From: Alphaproteobacteria bacterium
Lineage (GTDB): Bacteria; Pseudomonadota; Alphaproteobacteria; Micavibrionales; UBA2020
Reading direction: 5' to 3'
DNA length: 12,512 nucleotides
Assembly: GCA_020853455.1 (NCBI GenBank)
Contig: JADYYV010000133.1
Span: forward strand, 1-12,512
Shown: positions 6,374 to 12,512 of the stretch, piece after piece
Position numbering within the stretch: the first letter of the stretch is position 1
Layout: each line of letters begins with the position of its first letter
The notes under the pieces: model-generated
The model's database searches: none
Seen by the model: only the letters and a program-made list of their open reading frames with translations
Told to the model about the DNA's origin: nothing
Translations under genes and position numbers: made by a program

Positions 6374-7054
6374 ATGGCATCCAAAAAAACCGCAAGCACG
6401 CTTGCGCGCAATATCAGCAACGATTTTCACGCCGTTGCCATTTATGAATTTGATGAAAAAAAATCGCAGCGCGCCGAACTTTCCAAGGTCCTGGCCGGCA
6501 TGACGCGCGAGAAGCTGGACGGCTTTTTCATGCAGGAAATCGGGGCGCAGATGGAACCGCAGAACCCGCCGGATCCCCGCCTGAAAGGCGTGCTCGACAT
6601 GCTGGCTGGCAAAGACCCCTCACAATTCCGCATCACGAACATAGAGGTCGCCGACGGCGGCAAAACGGCTTACCTGCCCGTCATCGACGACCAGCTGCGC
6701 AACAAGGCGCTGATCGTGACGCCCGGCGCGACAGCGGCCGCCAGCAGCGACGCCTTCACCTATGTCAGCGCAACAGACCCCGGCGCAAAGGACGCGATCA
6801 ATACATTCCTCGCCGACGGCGCAAGGCTGCGCGCCGAGCAGGGCACGTTGAGAGTTGGCGAAGTCCAGAACCTGATCGAGAACCTGATTGTGACCGTCAG
6901 CGCAACGGCGGAGATTGTCGATAACGACATCGTTTCGGCGGGCACGACGCTTGGCGACATTCTTCCCCCTATCGCGCGGGGAGAAAAAGAAGTTTCGGTG
7001 TCGTCGGTTGCCGCCAAAAAGCCGCCGCCCAAGACGCAGAAATTCAACGTCTGA
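6374..7054 (+). CDS. Hypothetical cytoplasmic protein, 226 aa
   Basis: I do not recognise this protein. It has no signal peptide, no membrane helix and no cysteine. The first 70 residues are charged and probably helical (KKSQRAELSKVLAGMTREKL). The middle has alternating beta-like segments (FRITNIEVADGGKTAYLPVI, NKALIVTPG). A long mixed segment (NLIENLIVTVSATAEIVDND) follows, then a basic, proline-rich tail (AAKKPPPKTQKFNV) that may be a flexible interaction arm. The ATG at 6374 follows AGGGA about 12 nt upstream and a closer AGG. It is preceded by the terminator at 6253-6285, so it probably opens a new transcription unit that may continue into the Nudix gene 49 nt downstream. Codon use is like the host's. 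Confidence 0.7.
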   Translation: MASKKTASTLARNISNDFHAVAIYEFDEKKSQRAELSKVLAGMTREKLDGFFMQEIGAQMEPQNPPDPRLKGVLDMLAGKDPSQFRITNIEVADGGKTAYLPVIDDQLRNKALIVTPGATAAASSDAFTYVSATDPGAKDAINTFLADGARLRAEQGTLRVGEVQNLIENLIVTVSATAEIVDNDIVSAGTTLGDILPPIARGEKEVSVSSVAAKKPPPKTQKFNV

Positions 7055-7103
7055 CAAAACAAAATCCGGTAGCGCAACCGCCGGCAAAAGCCTAAAATGG
7101 CTT

Positions 7104-7649
7104 ATGGCCACGCAAGACAACGACAAACGCCGCACGCTGGAAATCAAGGGCAGACAGGTGACTTTCACCCTGCTGCCGGCCTCCACGCTGCCGCCGCTCG
7201 ACAAGGTCACCAGCGTCGCCGTCGTGCCGTTTACGGATAAAGGCGAGGTTGTGCTGGCGCTGCTGGATCGCGGCGCGGATATTCCGGGCGGGCATATGCA
7301 CAAAAACGAAACCACGCTGGAACAAACCGCCCGCCGCGAAGCGATGGAGGAAGCCTTCATCACGCTCGGCCCCTTGAAAACCGCGCTTGTCATCCAGTCC
7401 GATTTTTACGGCAGCGCGCAAGATGAACTGACCTATATGGTCGTGATGACCAGCACAGTAACCGCGTTCCACGACGAAAAGCCCGACGGCGAAACAATGG
7501 GCCGCAAAATCATGCCGCCCGACGCCTTCATCGCCGCCTATACCGCAGGTGATAAAAATTTCATGGCTGACATCGTGAAAACAGCGCAGGCGGCGCTCGC
7601 CTCCCCTGAACTTTCGCGGAGCCCTAAAACCGGCCCGCCCATTAAATGA
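7104..7649 (+). CDS. Nudix-like hydrolase with irregular Nudix box
   Basis: Nudix enzymes hydrolyse nucleoside diphosphates linked to another group, using metal ions. The 181-aa protein has the fold's opening strands (VTSVAVVPFTDKGEVVLALL, 35-54) and a Nudix-box-like segment at 62-86: GGHMHKNE, then TTLEQTARREAMEEAFI. The glutamates of RE-x-x-EE (E79, E82, E83), which bind metal in this family, are kept. There are two departures from the consensus G-x5-E-x7-RE-U-x-EE-x-G-U. There are eight residues instead of seven between the first Glu and RE, and Phe85 replaces the late Gly. Substrate cannot be predicted, and catalysis may be altered. ATG 7104 is chosen because the frame upstream overlaps the preceding gene. 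No good ribosome site is visible. It overlaps the next gene by ATGA. Confidence 0.8.
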   Translation: MATQDNDKRRTLEIKGRQVTFTLLPASTLPPLDKVTSVAVVPFTDKGEVVLALLDRGADIPGGHMHKNETTLEQTARREAMEEAFITLGPLKTALVIQSDFYGSAQDELTYMVVMTSTVTAFHDEKPDGETMGRKIMPPDAFIAAYTAGDKNFMADIVKTAQAALASPELSRSPKTGPPIK

Positions 7650-8140
7650 CCGATCAAGAACCCAACATATTCGACCAGCGCAGCGAATTTATTTCCGCTT
7701 TGAGTAGAGCTGACATCATCGCGCGGCTACGCGCTAATTTAAAAACAATCGATACATTACCAACAGATGGGCGTCACAAATATCACATCGGCAAGGTTGA
7801 AGATGACGGCAGCTTTACTATCGAAAGCTTTGCGAGCAAGAATGCACGGTCATTTACCCAGCAGGCATATGTTGTTCACGGTATCATAACGGAGAATAAT
7901 TCAGGCTGTATTATTCGGACGCGGCTGCGGGTAAAGCGGCTTCCGCTCATAGGTTATCTGGCTCTTTGTACTGTAATATTTTCATCTTATCAGATGATGC
8001 GCGGAGACCTTGCGATATATGCGCTTGTGCTGGATTTCCTTGTTTTAATATTCGGCGCAAGCGATCACCATTCTTTTTATCAAAAAATGCGCAGCTTCAT
8101 GAGCGAAAATCTCGGGGCGCGCGTTGCAAAATCCGCTTGA
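7646..8140 (+). CDS. Two-helix membrane protein with beta-rich N-terminal domain, unknown function
   Basis: A 164-aa protein starting in an ATGA overlap with the Nudix gene, so the two are translationally coupled. Residues 1-95 look soluble, with beta-like segments (YHIGKVEDDGSFTIESF, QQAYVVHGIITE, CIIRTRLRVKR). Residues 100-117 and 121-137 are hydrophobic and form a probable membrane hairpin, followed by a short charged tail. This order, a small beta domain ending in a T/I-x-x-x-R-V strand and then two helices, recalls a loose group of uncharacterised bacterial membrane proteins; that is a weak resemblance. Base composition and codons stand out: it uses AGT, AGA, TTA, CTA, ACA and CCA, which neighbours avoid, suggesting recent acquisition or relaxed selection. 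Confidence 0.7.
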   Translation: MTDQEPNIFDQRSEFISALSRADIIARLRANLKTIDTLPTDGRHKYHIGKVEDDGSFTIESFASKNARSFTQQAYVVHGIITENNSGCIIRTRLRVKRLPLIGYLALCTVIFSSYQMMRGDLAIYALVLDFLVLIFGASDHHSFYQKMRSFMSENLGARVAKSA

Positions 8141-8172
8141 GGCTATGTTAGCGGGAAGTGACGCTTTGGATA

Positions 8173-8209
8173 CCGGAACAAGTCCGGATTGGCGGAAACA
8201 ATCAATCCG
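8173..8209. other. Stem-loop between convergent genes
   Basis: Two mutually exclusive hairpins lie between convergent stops: CCGGA-ACAAG-TCCGG at 8173-8187 and CGGATTG/CAATCCG at 8185-8191 with 8203-8209. The second covers the stop codon of the glutaredoxin gene. There is no T-tract on either strand, so termination is only a possibility. Confidence 0.3.
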
Positions 8210-8543
8210 CAATCAACCGGTGCTTGCGCAATAAATCCTGCAATTCGCCGGAGGCGTAAAGGTCGCGCACGATATCGCAGCCGCCGATGAATTCGCCCTT
8301 CACATACAGCTGCGGAATGGTCGGCCAGTTGGTGAAATCCTTGATGCCCTGCCGAAGGCCGGGATCGGCGATGACGTCGATATCCTTGAAATTCACGCCC
8401 ATGTTTTCCAGCACCTGCACCACCGCCGCCGAATAGCCGCATTGCGGGAAGGCGGCCGAGCCCTTCATGTAAAGCACGACGTCGTTTTCGGCGATGTCAT
8501 GCCGGATGCGCTCGAACACTTCGTTATTGTCGAACAGCGCCAT
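8202..8543 (-). CDS. grxD: Monothiol glutaredoxin, Grx4/GrxD family
   Basis: Monothiol glutaredoxins of this class bind a [2Fe-2S] cluster with glutathione as a homodimer, or as a heterodimer with BolA proteins, and deliver clusters in the cytoplasm. The 113-aa length is typical. Visible motifs are MKGS with the glutathione-contacting Lys27, the active site CGYS (Cys35), WPTIPQLY with cis-Pro77, and GGCDI (87-91) near the C-terminus. The usual active site is CGFS, so Phe to Tyr at residue 37 is a mild departure. It follows the BolA/IbaG gene with only 5 nt between them, and the two proteins are known partners. The ribosome site must lie inside the end of that gene and is not strong, suggesting coupled translation. 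Confidence 0.95.
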   Translation of the reverse strand: MALFDNNEVFERIRHDIAENDVVLYMKGSAAFPQCGYSAAVVQVLENMGVNFKDIDVIADPGLRQGIKDFTNWPTIPQLYVKGEFIGGCDIVRDLYASGELQDLLRKHRLIAD

Positions 8544-8548
8544 GATGA

Positions 8549-8773
8549 TTACGCAACCCGCGTCTTGATTTGCAGCGCATGGATGGTTTCGCCGATATGC
8601 TGGCCCAGCGCCGCATGCACCATGCGGTGCTGTTCCAGAAGCGGCTTGCCGGCGAAATTGGGGCAGACGACGGTGGCGGCAAGGCAGAGCCCGTCGCCGC
8701 GCACATCCTCGATCCGCACATCGGCGTCGGGAATGCTGCGTTTGATGAGTGCCTCGATGCTGTGTGTGTCCAT
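8549..8773 (-). CDS. BolA/IbaG family Fe-S metabolism protein
   Basis: A 74-aa protein of the BolA superfamily, which partners with monothiol glutaredoxins in Fe-S cluster binding and transfer. The domain runs from IEALIKRSIPDADVRIEDV through the beta strand LAATVVCPNF to the family motif AGKPLLEQHRMVHAAL (41-56) and ends HALQIKTRVA. His49 matches the conserved helix His that serves as a cluster ligand in BolA-glutaredoxin complexes. Cys30 lies in the preceding loop, where other members offer a His or Cys ligand (inference). The ATG at 8773 has a strong GGAGAG ribosome site 6 nt upstream. It is the first gene of a two-gene minus-strand operon with the Grx4-type gene. The short length is normal for the IbaG-like branch in alphaproteobacteria. 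Confidence 0.92.
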   Translation of the reverse strand: MDTHSIEALIKRSIPDADVRIEDVRGDGLCLAATVVCPNFAGKPLLEQHRMVHAALGQHIGETIHALQIKTRVA

Positions 8774-8986
8774 TCCTGCCTCTCCAAATCCACCCGATTT
8801 ATGCGCCGCTATTCTACGTTAGGGCAATAATCGTTAATAACTTGATAATAAAGTTGCCAAAGTCATTGGAAAACAGCGTTTATCGGGGTGCAAACACATG
8901 AGAAAACGCCAATAACCCCTTCCCTTTTTTGTAAAATCGGGCATATGATACATTGTTAATTTCTAAATTGTATAATGTTAAGTGGC
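8774..8986. promoter_or_regulatory. Divergent intergenic region with TATAAT box before the 5'-nucleotidase
   Basis: A 213-nt AT-rich gap between divergent genes. For the plus strand, a consensus TATAAT lies at 8971-8976, with GATACA at 8947-8952 as a weak -35 (18-nt spacer). Transcription would begin near 8983, only about 4 nt before the chosen ATG. For the minus strand, AT-rich sequence at 8828-8865 could hold the bolA-grxD promoter, but I cannot fix its boxes. No other gene is seen. Confidence 0.4.
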
Positions 8987-9925
8987 ATGACAGGCACACA
9001 GTATAAACCGCTGACCATTGGCATCTCTACTTCCGCGCTCTTCGATTTGCGGGAGGAGCATGGCGTTTACCAGACGCGCGGCATCGACGAATACCGCGCG
9101 CTGCAGTTTTCCCGCCGCCGCGAGATCATGAAGCCCGGCACCGCGTTTTGCGTGATCCAGAAATTGCTGGCCATCAACATTCCCGGCGAAAAGCCGCGCG
9201 TGGAGGTCGCCCTGATCTCGCGCAACGACATCGAAACCGGCATCCGCGCGCGTTATTCGCTCGACCATTACGGGCTCGATATTCCGCGCATCGCGCTGAC
9301 GGGCGGCAAGCCGGTCGAGGCGCGCCTGCTCAAGGCCTATGGCATCGACCTGTTCCTGTCGAAACATCCGGACGATGTGCAGCGCGCGGTCGATGGCGAC
9401 ATCGCTGCCTCCGTCCTGCACGACCCGCCCCTTGAAGCCGCCGCCGCCTGCAAGCCCGGCAAGGTGCATTTCGCGTTCGACGGCGACATGGTTCTGTTCG
9501 GCGGCGAATCCGAGGCGATTTTCCAGCGCGACGGCCTGCTCGGCTTTTTGAAATACGAAACCGAAAACGCCGAAGTGCCGATGCCGCACGGCCCCTTCGC
9601 CAAGGTCTTGTTTGTCATTCAGGCGCTGAAGGCGACGTTCAACAAGGACGACTGCCCCATTGAAACCTCGCTGGTCACCATGCGTTCCGGCACGGCGCAG
9701 GTGCGCCCGATGAACACGCTGATCGACTGGGGCCAGATCGTGGACGGCGCCTACATGATCGGCAGATCGTCGCAGGAAGGGCACAAATACCAGAAGGTCG
9801 ATGTGCTGGCCGCGATCGGCGCGGACCTGTTTTTCGACGACCAGACATACCACACCGAACCCGCGTCAAAAGTCGTGCCGTCGGGTTATGTGCCATCCAA
9901 GAGCGATCACCAGAAGGCGGCCTGA
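8987..9925 (+). CDS. Cytosolic 5'-nucleotidase (NT5C1-like family)
   Basis: Dephosphorylates nucleoside 5'-monophosphates to nucleosides in the cytoplasm (nucleotide salvage and balance). The 312-aa sequence follows the bacterial family related to eukaryotic cytosolic 5'-nucleotidase I from end to end. It has LTIGISTSALFDL (9-21), then EYRALQF and MKPGTAF (48-54), VALISRNDIETGIRA, HYGLDIPRIALTGGKP, and LKAYGIDLFLS. The acidic FDGDMVLF motif (164-171) follows, then ENAEVPMPHGPF, CPIETSLVTMRS, GADLFFDDQ (278-286) and VPSGYVP. The FDGD and FFDDQ acidic clusters fit a HAD-like metal site. ATG 8987 is preferred over ATG 8975, because 8975 would overlap the TATAAT box and add only four residues. 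Upstream AAGTGG is at best a weak ribosome site. The RTX gene begins 44 nt later and may be co-transcribed, although the functions look unrelated. Confidence 0.9.
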   Translation: MTGTQYKPLTIGISTSALFDLREEHGVYQTRGIDEYRALQFSRRREIMKPGTAFCVIQKLLAINIPGEKPRVEVALISRNDIETGIRARYSLDHYGLDIPRIALTGGKPVEARLLKAYGIDLFLSKHPDDVQRAVDGDIAASVLHDPPLEAAAACKPGKVHFAFDGDMVLFGGESEAIFQRDGLLGFLKYETENAEVPMPHGPFAKVLFVIQALKATFNKDDCPIETSLVTMRSGTAQVRPMNTLIDWGQIVDGAYMIGRSSQEGHKYQKVDVLAAIGADLFFDDQTYHTEPASKVVPSGYVPSKSDHQKAA

Positions 9926-9969
9926 CGAAAGACTGAAACGACTGCTATCTGTTACTCGGGGGCGTTAAC

Positions 9970-11583
9970 ATGGCCACAGCGAACAGTTCCGGCGATCTTT
10001 CCACCATACTGGCAGCCGACCCCGCCACGATCAACGATGCGCTCGTCACCGGCTTCACCTTTTTCGACCTGCACGCATTTACCGCCTTCGACGATTTCTA
10101 CTATCTCGATTACGTCGCGACCATCGATACGCCGACTTACATCGAGGCGTTCCTGAACTTCGCGAACGGCGACGCGGTCTTTACCGGCACCAACATGGAT
10201 CTGGTCGTCGGCGTCATCAACACGCTGGATTTCACGGGCGACGGCGGCTCGTTCAGCTTCGCGGGCGAGCTGAAATACAATTTCGGCATTATCAGCCCCT
10301 GGACATTCACCTCCATCTCCGCGACGGACGGCACGGAAGGCTTCCTGATGGAAGGCAAGCTGCGCCTGTCGCCCAACGACGGCATGAACGGCACGGCGAC
10401 GCGGCAGGTGGTTTACACGAACGGCATCGAGATCGAATATATCGGCAGCTTCGGCACGGAATCGCAAAAAGGCACCTACACCAACATCAATGTCAGCGAC
10501 GCCGGCGGTTCGTTCTCCCTTGCCGGCAATTTCGCCAAGCTGGCCTTTTCGCAGGCGCTGGCCGACGCGCCGACCTTTAACGACGTGCTGGACAACGCGA
10601 GCCTTTTCAAAAACGGCGACACGTATAACGTCGCCGATGGCTCGCGCGCATGGCACGGTTTCAGCGGCAACGATAAAATGTATGGCGGCGCGGCATCCGA
10701 CACGCTGTACGGCGACGCCGGCAACGACACGCTGGACGGCGGCGCGAATGACGACATCCTGGCGGGCGGCGTCGGCAACGACCTTTATTTCGTCGACAGC
10801 GCTGCCGACACCGTCATTGAACTGGCCGGCGAAGGCACGGACACGGTTTATAGCAGCGCCAGCTTCGATCTTTCTGTGCAGGGGCTGAACGTCGAAAACC
10901 TGATCCTGACCGGCACCGGCAATATCGACGCGACCGGCGATGCCGGCAAGAACACGCTCACCGGCAACAGCGGCGACAACCGCCTTGACGGCGGCATCGG
11001 CGCGGACAAAATGGCGGGCGGCGCCGGCAACGACACCTTCGTCGTCGATAATACCGGCGACATTGTCAGCGACACCTCCGGCACGCTCGACACCGTTGAA
11101 TCTTCCGTCAACTTCACACTCGGCGCGGGCCTTGAAAATCTCGAGCTGTACGGCGCGGCGCTGCGCGGCACGGGCAACAGCGCGGCCAACGCCATCACCG
11201 GCAACGCGAATGCCAATACCCTCTCCGGCCTTGGCGGCGACGACATACTGGATGGCGGCATCGGCGCGGACACGCTGACGGGGGGCGCGGGCGCGGATAT
11301 ATTCACCTTCACCGCAACCGACGGCGCGTACGACACCGTCACCGATTTCAGCCGCGCACAGGGCGACAAAATCGACATCGCCGACCTGCTGACCGGCTTC
11401 GATCCGCTGACCGACGACATCACGCAATTCGTGCGCATCGACACCGTCGGCACCGGCAGCGTGCTGTTCGTCGATGCCGACGGCGGCGGCGACAGCTTCG
11501 TGCAGATCGCCACCTTCACCCGCGCCACGGGCCTGCCCGATGAAGACGCGCTGCTGACCGCGGGCGTTTTAATCGCCGGGTAG
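9970..11583 (+). CDS. RTX calcium-binding exoprotein with type I secretion C-terminal domain (paralog 1)
   Basis: A 537-aa acidic protein with no cysteine and no N-terminal signal peptide, as expected of type I secretion substrates. Residues 1-229 form an unrecognised beta-rich module with two copies of a GGSFSxAG motif (92-99 and 179-186). From W228-H229-G230 begin Ca2+-binding RTX nonapeptides (GNDTLDGGANDDILAGG at 251-267, GGIGADKMAGGAGNDTF at 341-357, GGDDILDGGIGADTLTGGAG at 422-441). These alternate with the common exoprotein linker DTVxSSxxFxL...ENLxLxGxAxxGTGN (290-325, 374-404). Residues 455-537 match a type I secretion target domain by pattern: DTVTDFSRAQGDKIDIADLL, then a hydrophobic end LLTAGVLIAG. 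Folding is expected outside the cell on Ca2+ binding. A GGGGG ribosome site lies about 7 nt before ATG. No transporter genes are in the window. Adhesion, S-layer-like or matrix roles are all possible; there is no catalytic motif. Confidence 0.9.
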   Translation: MATANSSGDLSTILAADPATINDALVTGFTFFDLHAFTAFDDFYYLDYVATIDTPTYIEAFLNFANGDAVFTGTNMDLVVGVINTLDFTGDGGSFSFAGELKYNFGIISPWTFTSISATDGTEGFLMEGKLRLSPNDGMNGTATRQVVYTNGIEIEYIGSFGTESQKGTYTNINVSDAGGSFSLAGNFAKLAFSQALADAPTFNDVLDNASLFKNGDTYNVADGSRAWHGFSGNDKMYGGAASDTLYGDAGNDTLDGGANDDILAGGVGNDLYFVDSAADTVIELAGEGTDTVYSSASFDLSVQGLNVENLILTGTGNIDATGDAGKNTLTGNSGDNRLDGGIGADKMAGGAGNDTFVVDNTGDIVSDTSGTLDTVESSVNFTLGAGLENLELYGAALRGTGNSAANAITGNANANTLSGLGGDDILDGGIGADTLTGGAGADIFTFTATDGAYDTVTDFSRAQGDKIDIADLLTGFDPLTDDITQFVRIDTVGTGSVLFVDADGGGDSFVQIATFTRATGLPDEDALLTAGVLIAG

Positions 11584-11611
11584 TAAACCTAGGGTTGTAT
11601 TTTCCCTATTC

Positions 11612-11640
11612 TTGACATAATCGGCAATTTTGGCAATTAT
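11612..11640 (+). promoter_or_regulatory. Promoter of the second RTX gene with phased direct repeat
   Basis: A perfect TTGACA -35 at 11612-11617, a 17-nt spacer and AATTAT at 11635-11640 (4 of 6 to the -10 consensus) predict a start near 11647 and a leader of about 30 nt. The spacer and -10 contain GGCAATTTT (11622-11630) and GGCAATTAT (11632-11640), direct repeats 10 bp apart, hence on the same DNA face. That suggests a regulator site. Upstream TAGGG/CCCTA (11590-11594, 11604-11608) is only a weak hairpin after the first RTX gene. Confidence 0.55.
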
Positions 11641-11677
11641 ACCCCAGTTTTATCACGATTAAATTGGAGTATCCCGC

Positions 11678-12512
11678 ATGTCCACCGTCACCAGCACAGG
11701 CAACATCTCCGCTCTTCTTTCGGGCGTCCCCGGCTGGTTTGACGATGCGCAGATCACTGCCGCCAATTTCTGGGGCGATCATTTCACCTACGGCATCGAC
11801 GATTTTTTCAGCGACAACTACAGCGAAAACATCACAACCACCAACACTTATGCCGATGTGGACCTTTACGGCGCGAACGGCAATGCGCAAATCACGGGCA
11901 CCGGCCTGCTCGGCTCCACCGGCACGATCACCAACATCGATTTCACCGGCGACGGCGGCAGCTTCAACTTCAACGGCTCGGTCAAATTCGGGACGAACGG
12001 CGTCTCCAGCGTGACGATCAAGAGCATCGAAGGACATCTGGGCAGCGAAGGCTTCCTGATGCAGGGCAGCCTCAAGATCAGCCAGGGCGGCATCAGCGGC
12101 AGCGTGACGCGCCTTGTCACCTATACGCATGGCATGACGCTTGAATATCTCGGCAATTTTTCGGCGGACAGCGACAGCGGCACGCTGTCAAAAATTACGC
12201 TGACCGATGCCGGCGGGTCGTTCTCGATCGCGGGCAGCTATTCGGCGGCGACATATTATGCCGCGATTGACGGCGCAGGCAGCATCGACGACGTGCTGAA
12301 CGTGGCGGCCCTGTTCGTCAAGGACGACACGCTGACCGTGATCGACGGCAGCCGCGACTGGCACGGCTTCGCCGGCAAGGACAAGCTGGTCGGCGGCGCG
12401 AACGGCGACAGCCTGTTCGGCGACGACGGCAACGATACGCTGAACGGCAACGACGGCGCGGATGACCTCGACGGCGGCACCGGCGACGACACGCTGGACG
12501 GCGGCACCGGCG
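11678..12512 (+). CDS. RTX calcium-binding exoprotein (paralog 2), truncated by window end
   Basis: An open frame of 278 codons without a stop, running off the right edge. GGAG at 11666-11669 lies 8 nt before ATG. The sequence aligns with paralog 1 almost without gaps. GDGGSF falls at 91-96 (90-95 in paralog 1), SEGFLMQG at 123-130, DAGGSFS at the same residues 177-183, and W-H-G-F at the same residues 228-231. By hand, 45 of 90 positions are identical over residues 171-260. After 231 come RTX nonapeptides (GDDGNDTLNGNDGADDLDGG, 248-267). There are no cysteines and no signal peptide. It is very probably another type I secretion substrate from a tandem duplication, with the C-terminal target domain outside the window. 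It has its own promoter, so the paralogs may be separately regulated. Confidence 0.9.
   Translation, partial: MSTVTSTGNISALLSGVPGWFDDAQITAANFWGDHFTYGIDDFFSDNYSENITTTNTYADVDLYGANGNAQITGTGLLGSTGTITNIDFTGDGGSFNFNGSVKFGTNGVSSVTIKSIEGHLGSEGFLMQGSLKISQGGISGSVTRLVTYTHGMTLEYLGNFSADSDSGTLSKITLTDAGGSFSIAGSYSAATYYAAIDGAGSIDDVLNVAALFVKDDTLTVIDGSRDWHGFAGKDKLVGGANGDSLFGDDGNDTLNGNDGADDLDGGTGDDTLDGGTG

Noticed and set aside
8978..9853. A 291-codon minus-strand frame opposite the 5'-nucleotidase
   Set aside because: Shadow of a gene whose family motifs run along its whole length. No ribosome site or recognisable protein.
10690..11290. GC-rich tandem-like repeats as a minisatellite or CRISPR-like array
   Set aside because: The periodicity of about 27 nt is the coding signature of RTX nonapeptides (GGxGxDxLx), not a non-coding repeat.
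9952..11427. A 491-codon open frame on the minus strand opposite the first RTX gene
   Set aside because: Antisense of repetitive GGC/GAC codons gives an artificial Val/Ala/Arg-rich product. The plus strand has RTX motifs and a type I secretion domain.
11606..12130. A 174-codon minus-strand frame opposite the second RTX gene
   Set aside because: Shadow of the truncated plus-strand RTX gene, which has a promoter, a ribosome site and clear homology to its neighbour.

Overview
The window is about 60% GC, gene-dense, and reads as a chromosomal segment of an alphaproteobacterium. The basis is the glmU–glmS pair, a BolA/IbaG gene followed directly by a monothiol glutaredoxin, the general codon use, and a glycine/aspartate-rich RTX exoprotein locus. 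The order cannot be fixed from the sequence alone. There are no rRNA or tRNA genes, no CRISPR array, no transposase and no phage genes.

Layout: (1) 1-67, a REP-like palindromic repeat. (2) 204-3516, glmU then glmS, the first and last dedicated enzymes for UDP-GlcNAc, separated by a 92-nt element with perfect 21-bp inverted arms. (3) 3572-4947, a translationally coupled pair: a five-helix membrane protein with an eight-cysteine periplasmic tail, and a secreted DUF5329-type protein. (4) 4950-5500, two divergent micro-genes, 67 aa on the minus strand and 53 aa on the plus strand, around an AT-rich promoter region. (5) 5608-6285, an outer-membrane beta-barrel gene closed by a very clear intrinsic terminator. 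(6) 6374-8140, an unrecognised 226-aa protein, a Nudix-like hydrolase with an irregular Nudix box, and a coupled, compositionally different two-helix membrane protein. (7) 8202-8773, minus strand, BolA/IbaG and Grx4-type glutaredoxin (Fe-S cluster trafficking). (8) 8987-9925, a cytosolic 5'-nucleotidase. (9) 9970 to the window end, two tandem RTX calcium-binding proteins, the second cut by the window edge.

How the genes fit together: regions 2, 7 and 8 are housekeeping (cell-wall precursor synthesis, Fe-S maturation, nucleotide turnover). Regions 3, 5 and 9 concern the envelope and secretion. The most interesting part is region 9. Both RTX proteins start with the same roughly 230-residue non-RTX module, aligned almost without gaps up to a shared W-H-G-F motif at residues 228-231, and then run into glycine-rich calcium-binding nonapeptides. 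The first protein ends in a type I secretion C-terminal target domain. No secretion ABC transporter or membrane fusion protein lies in the window. The second gene has its own strong-looking promoter containing a helically phased direct repeat.
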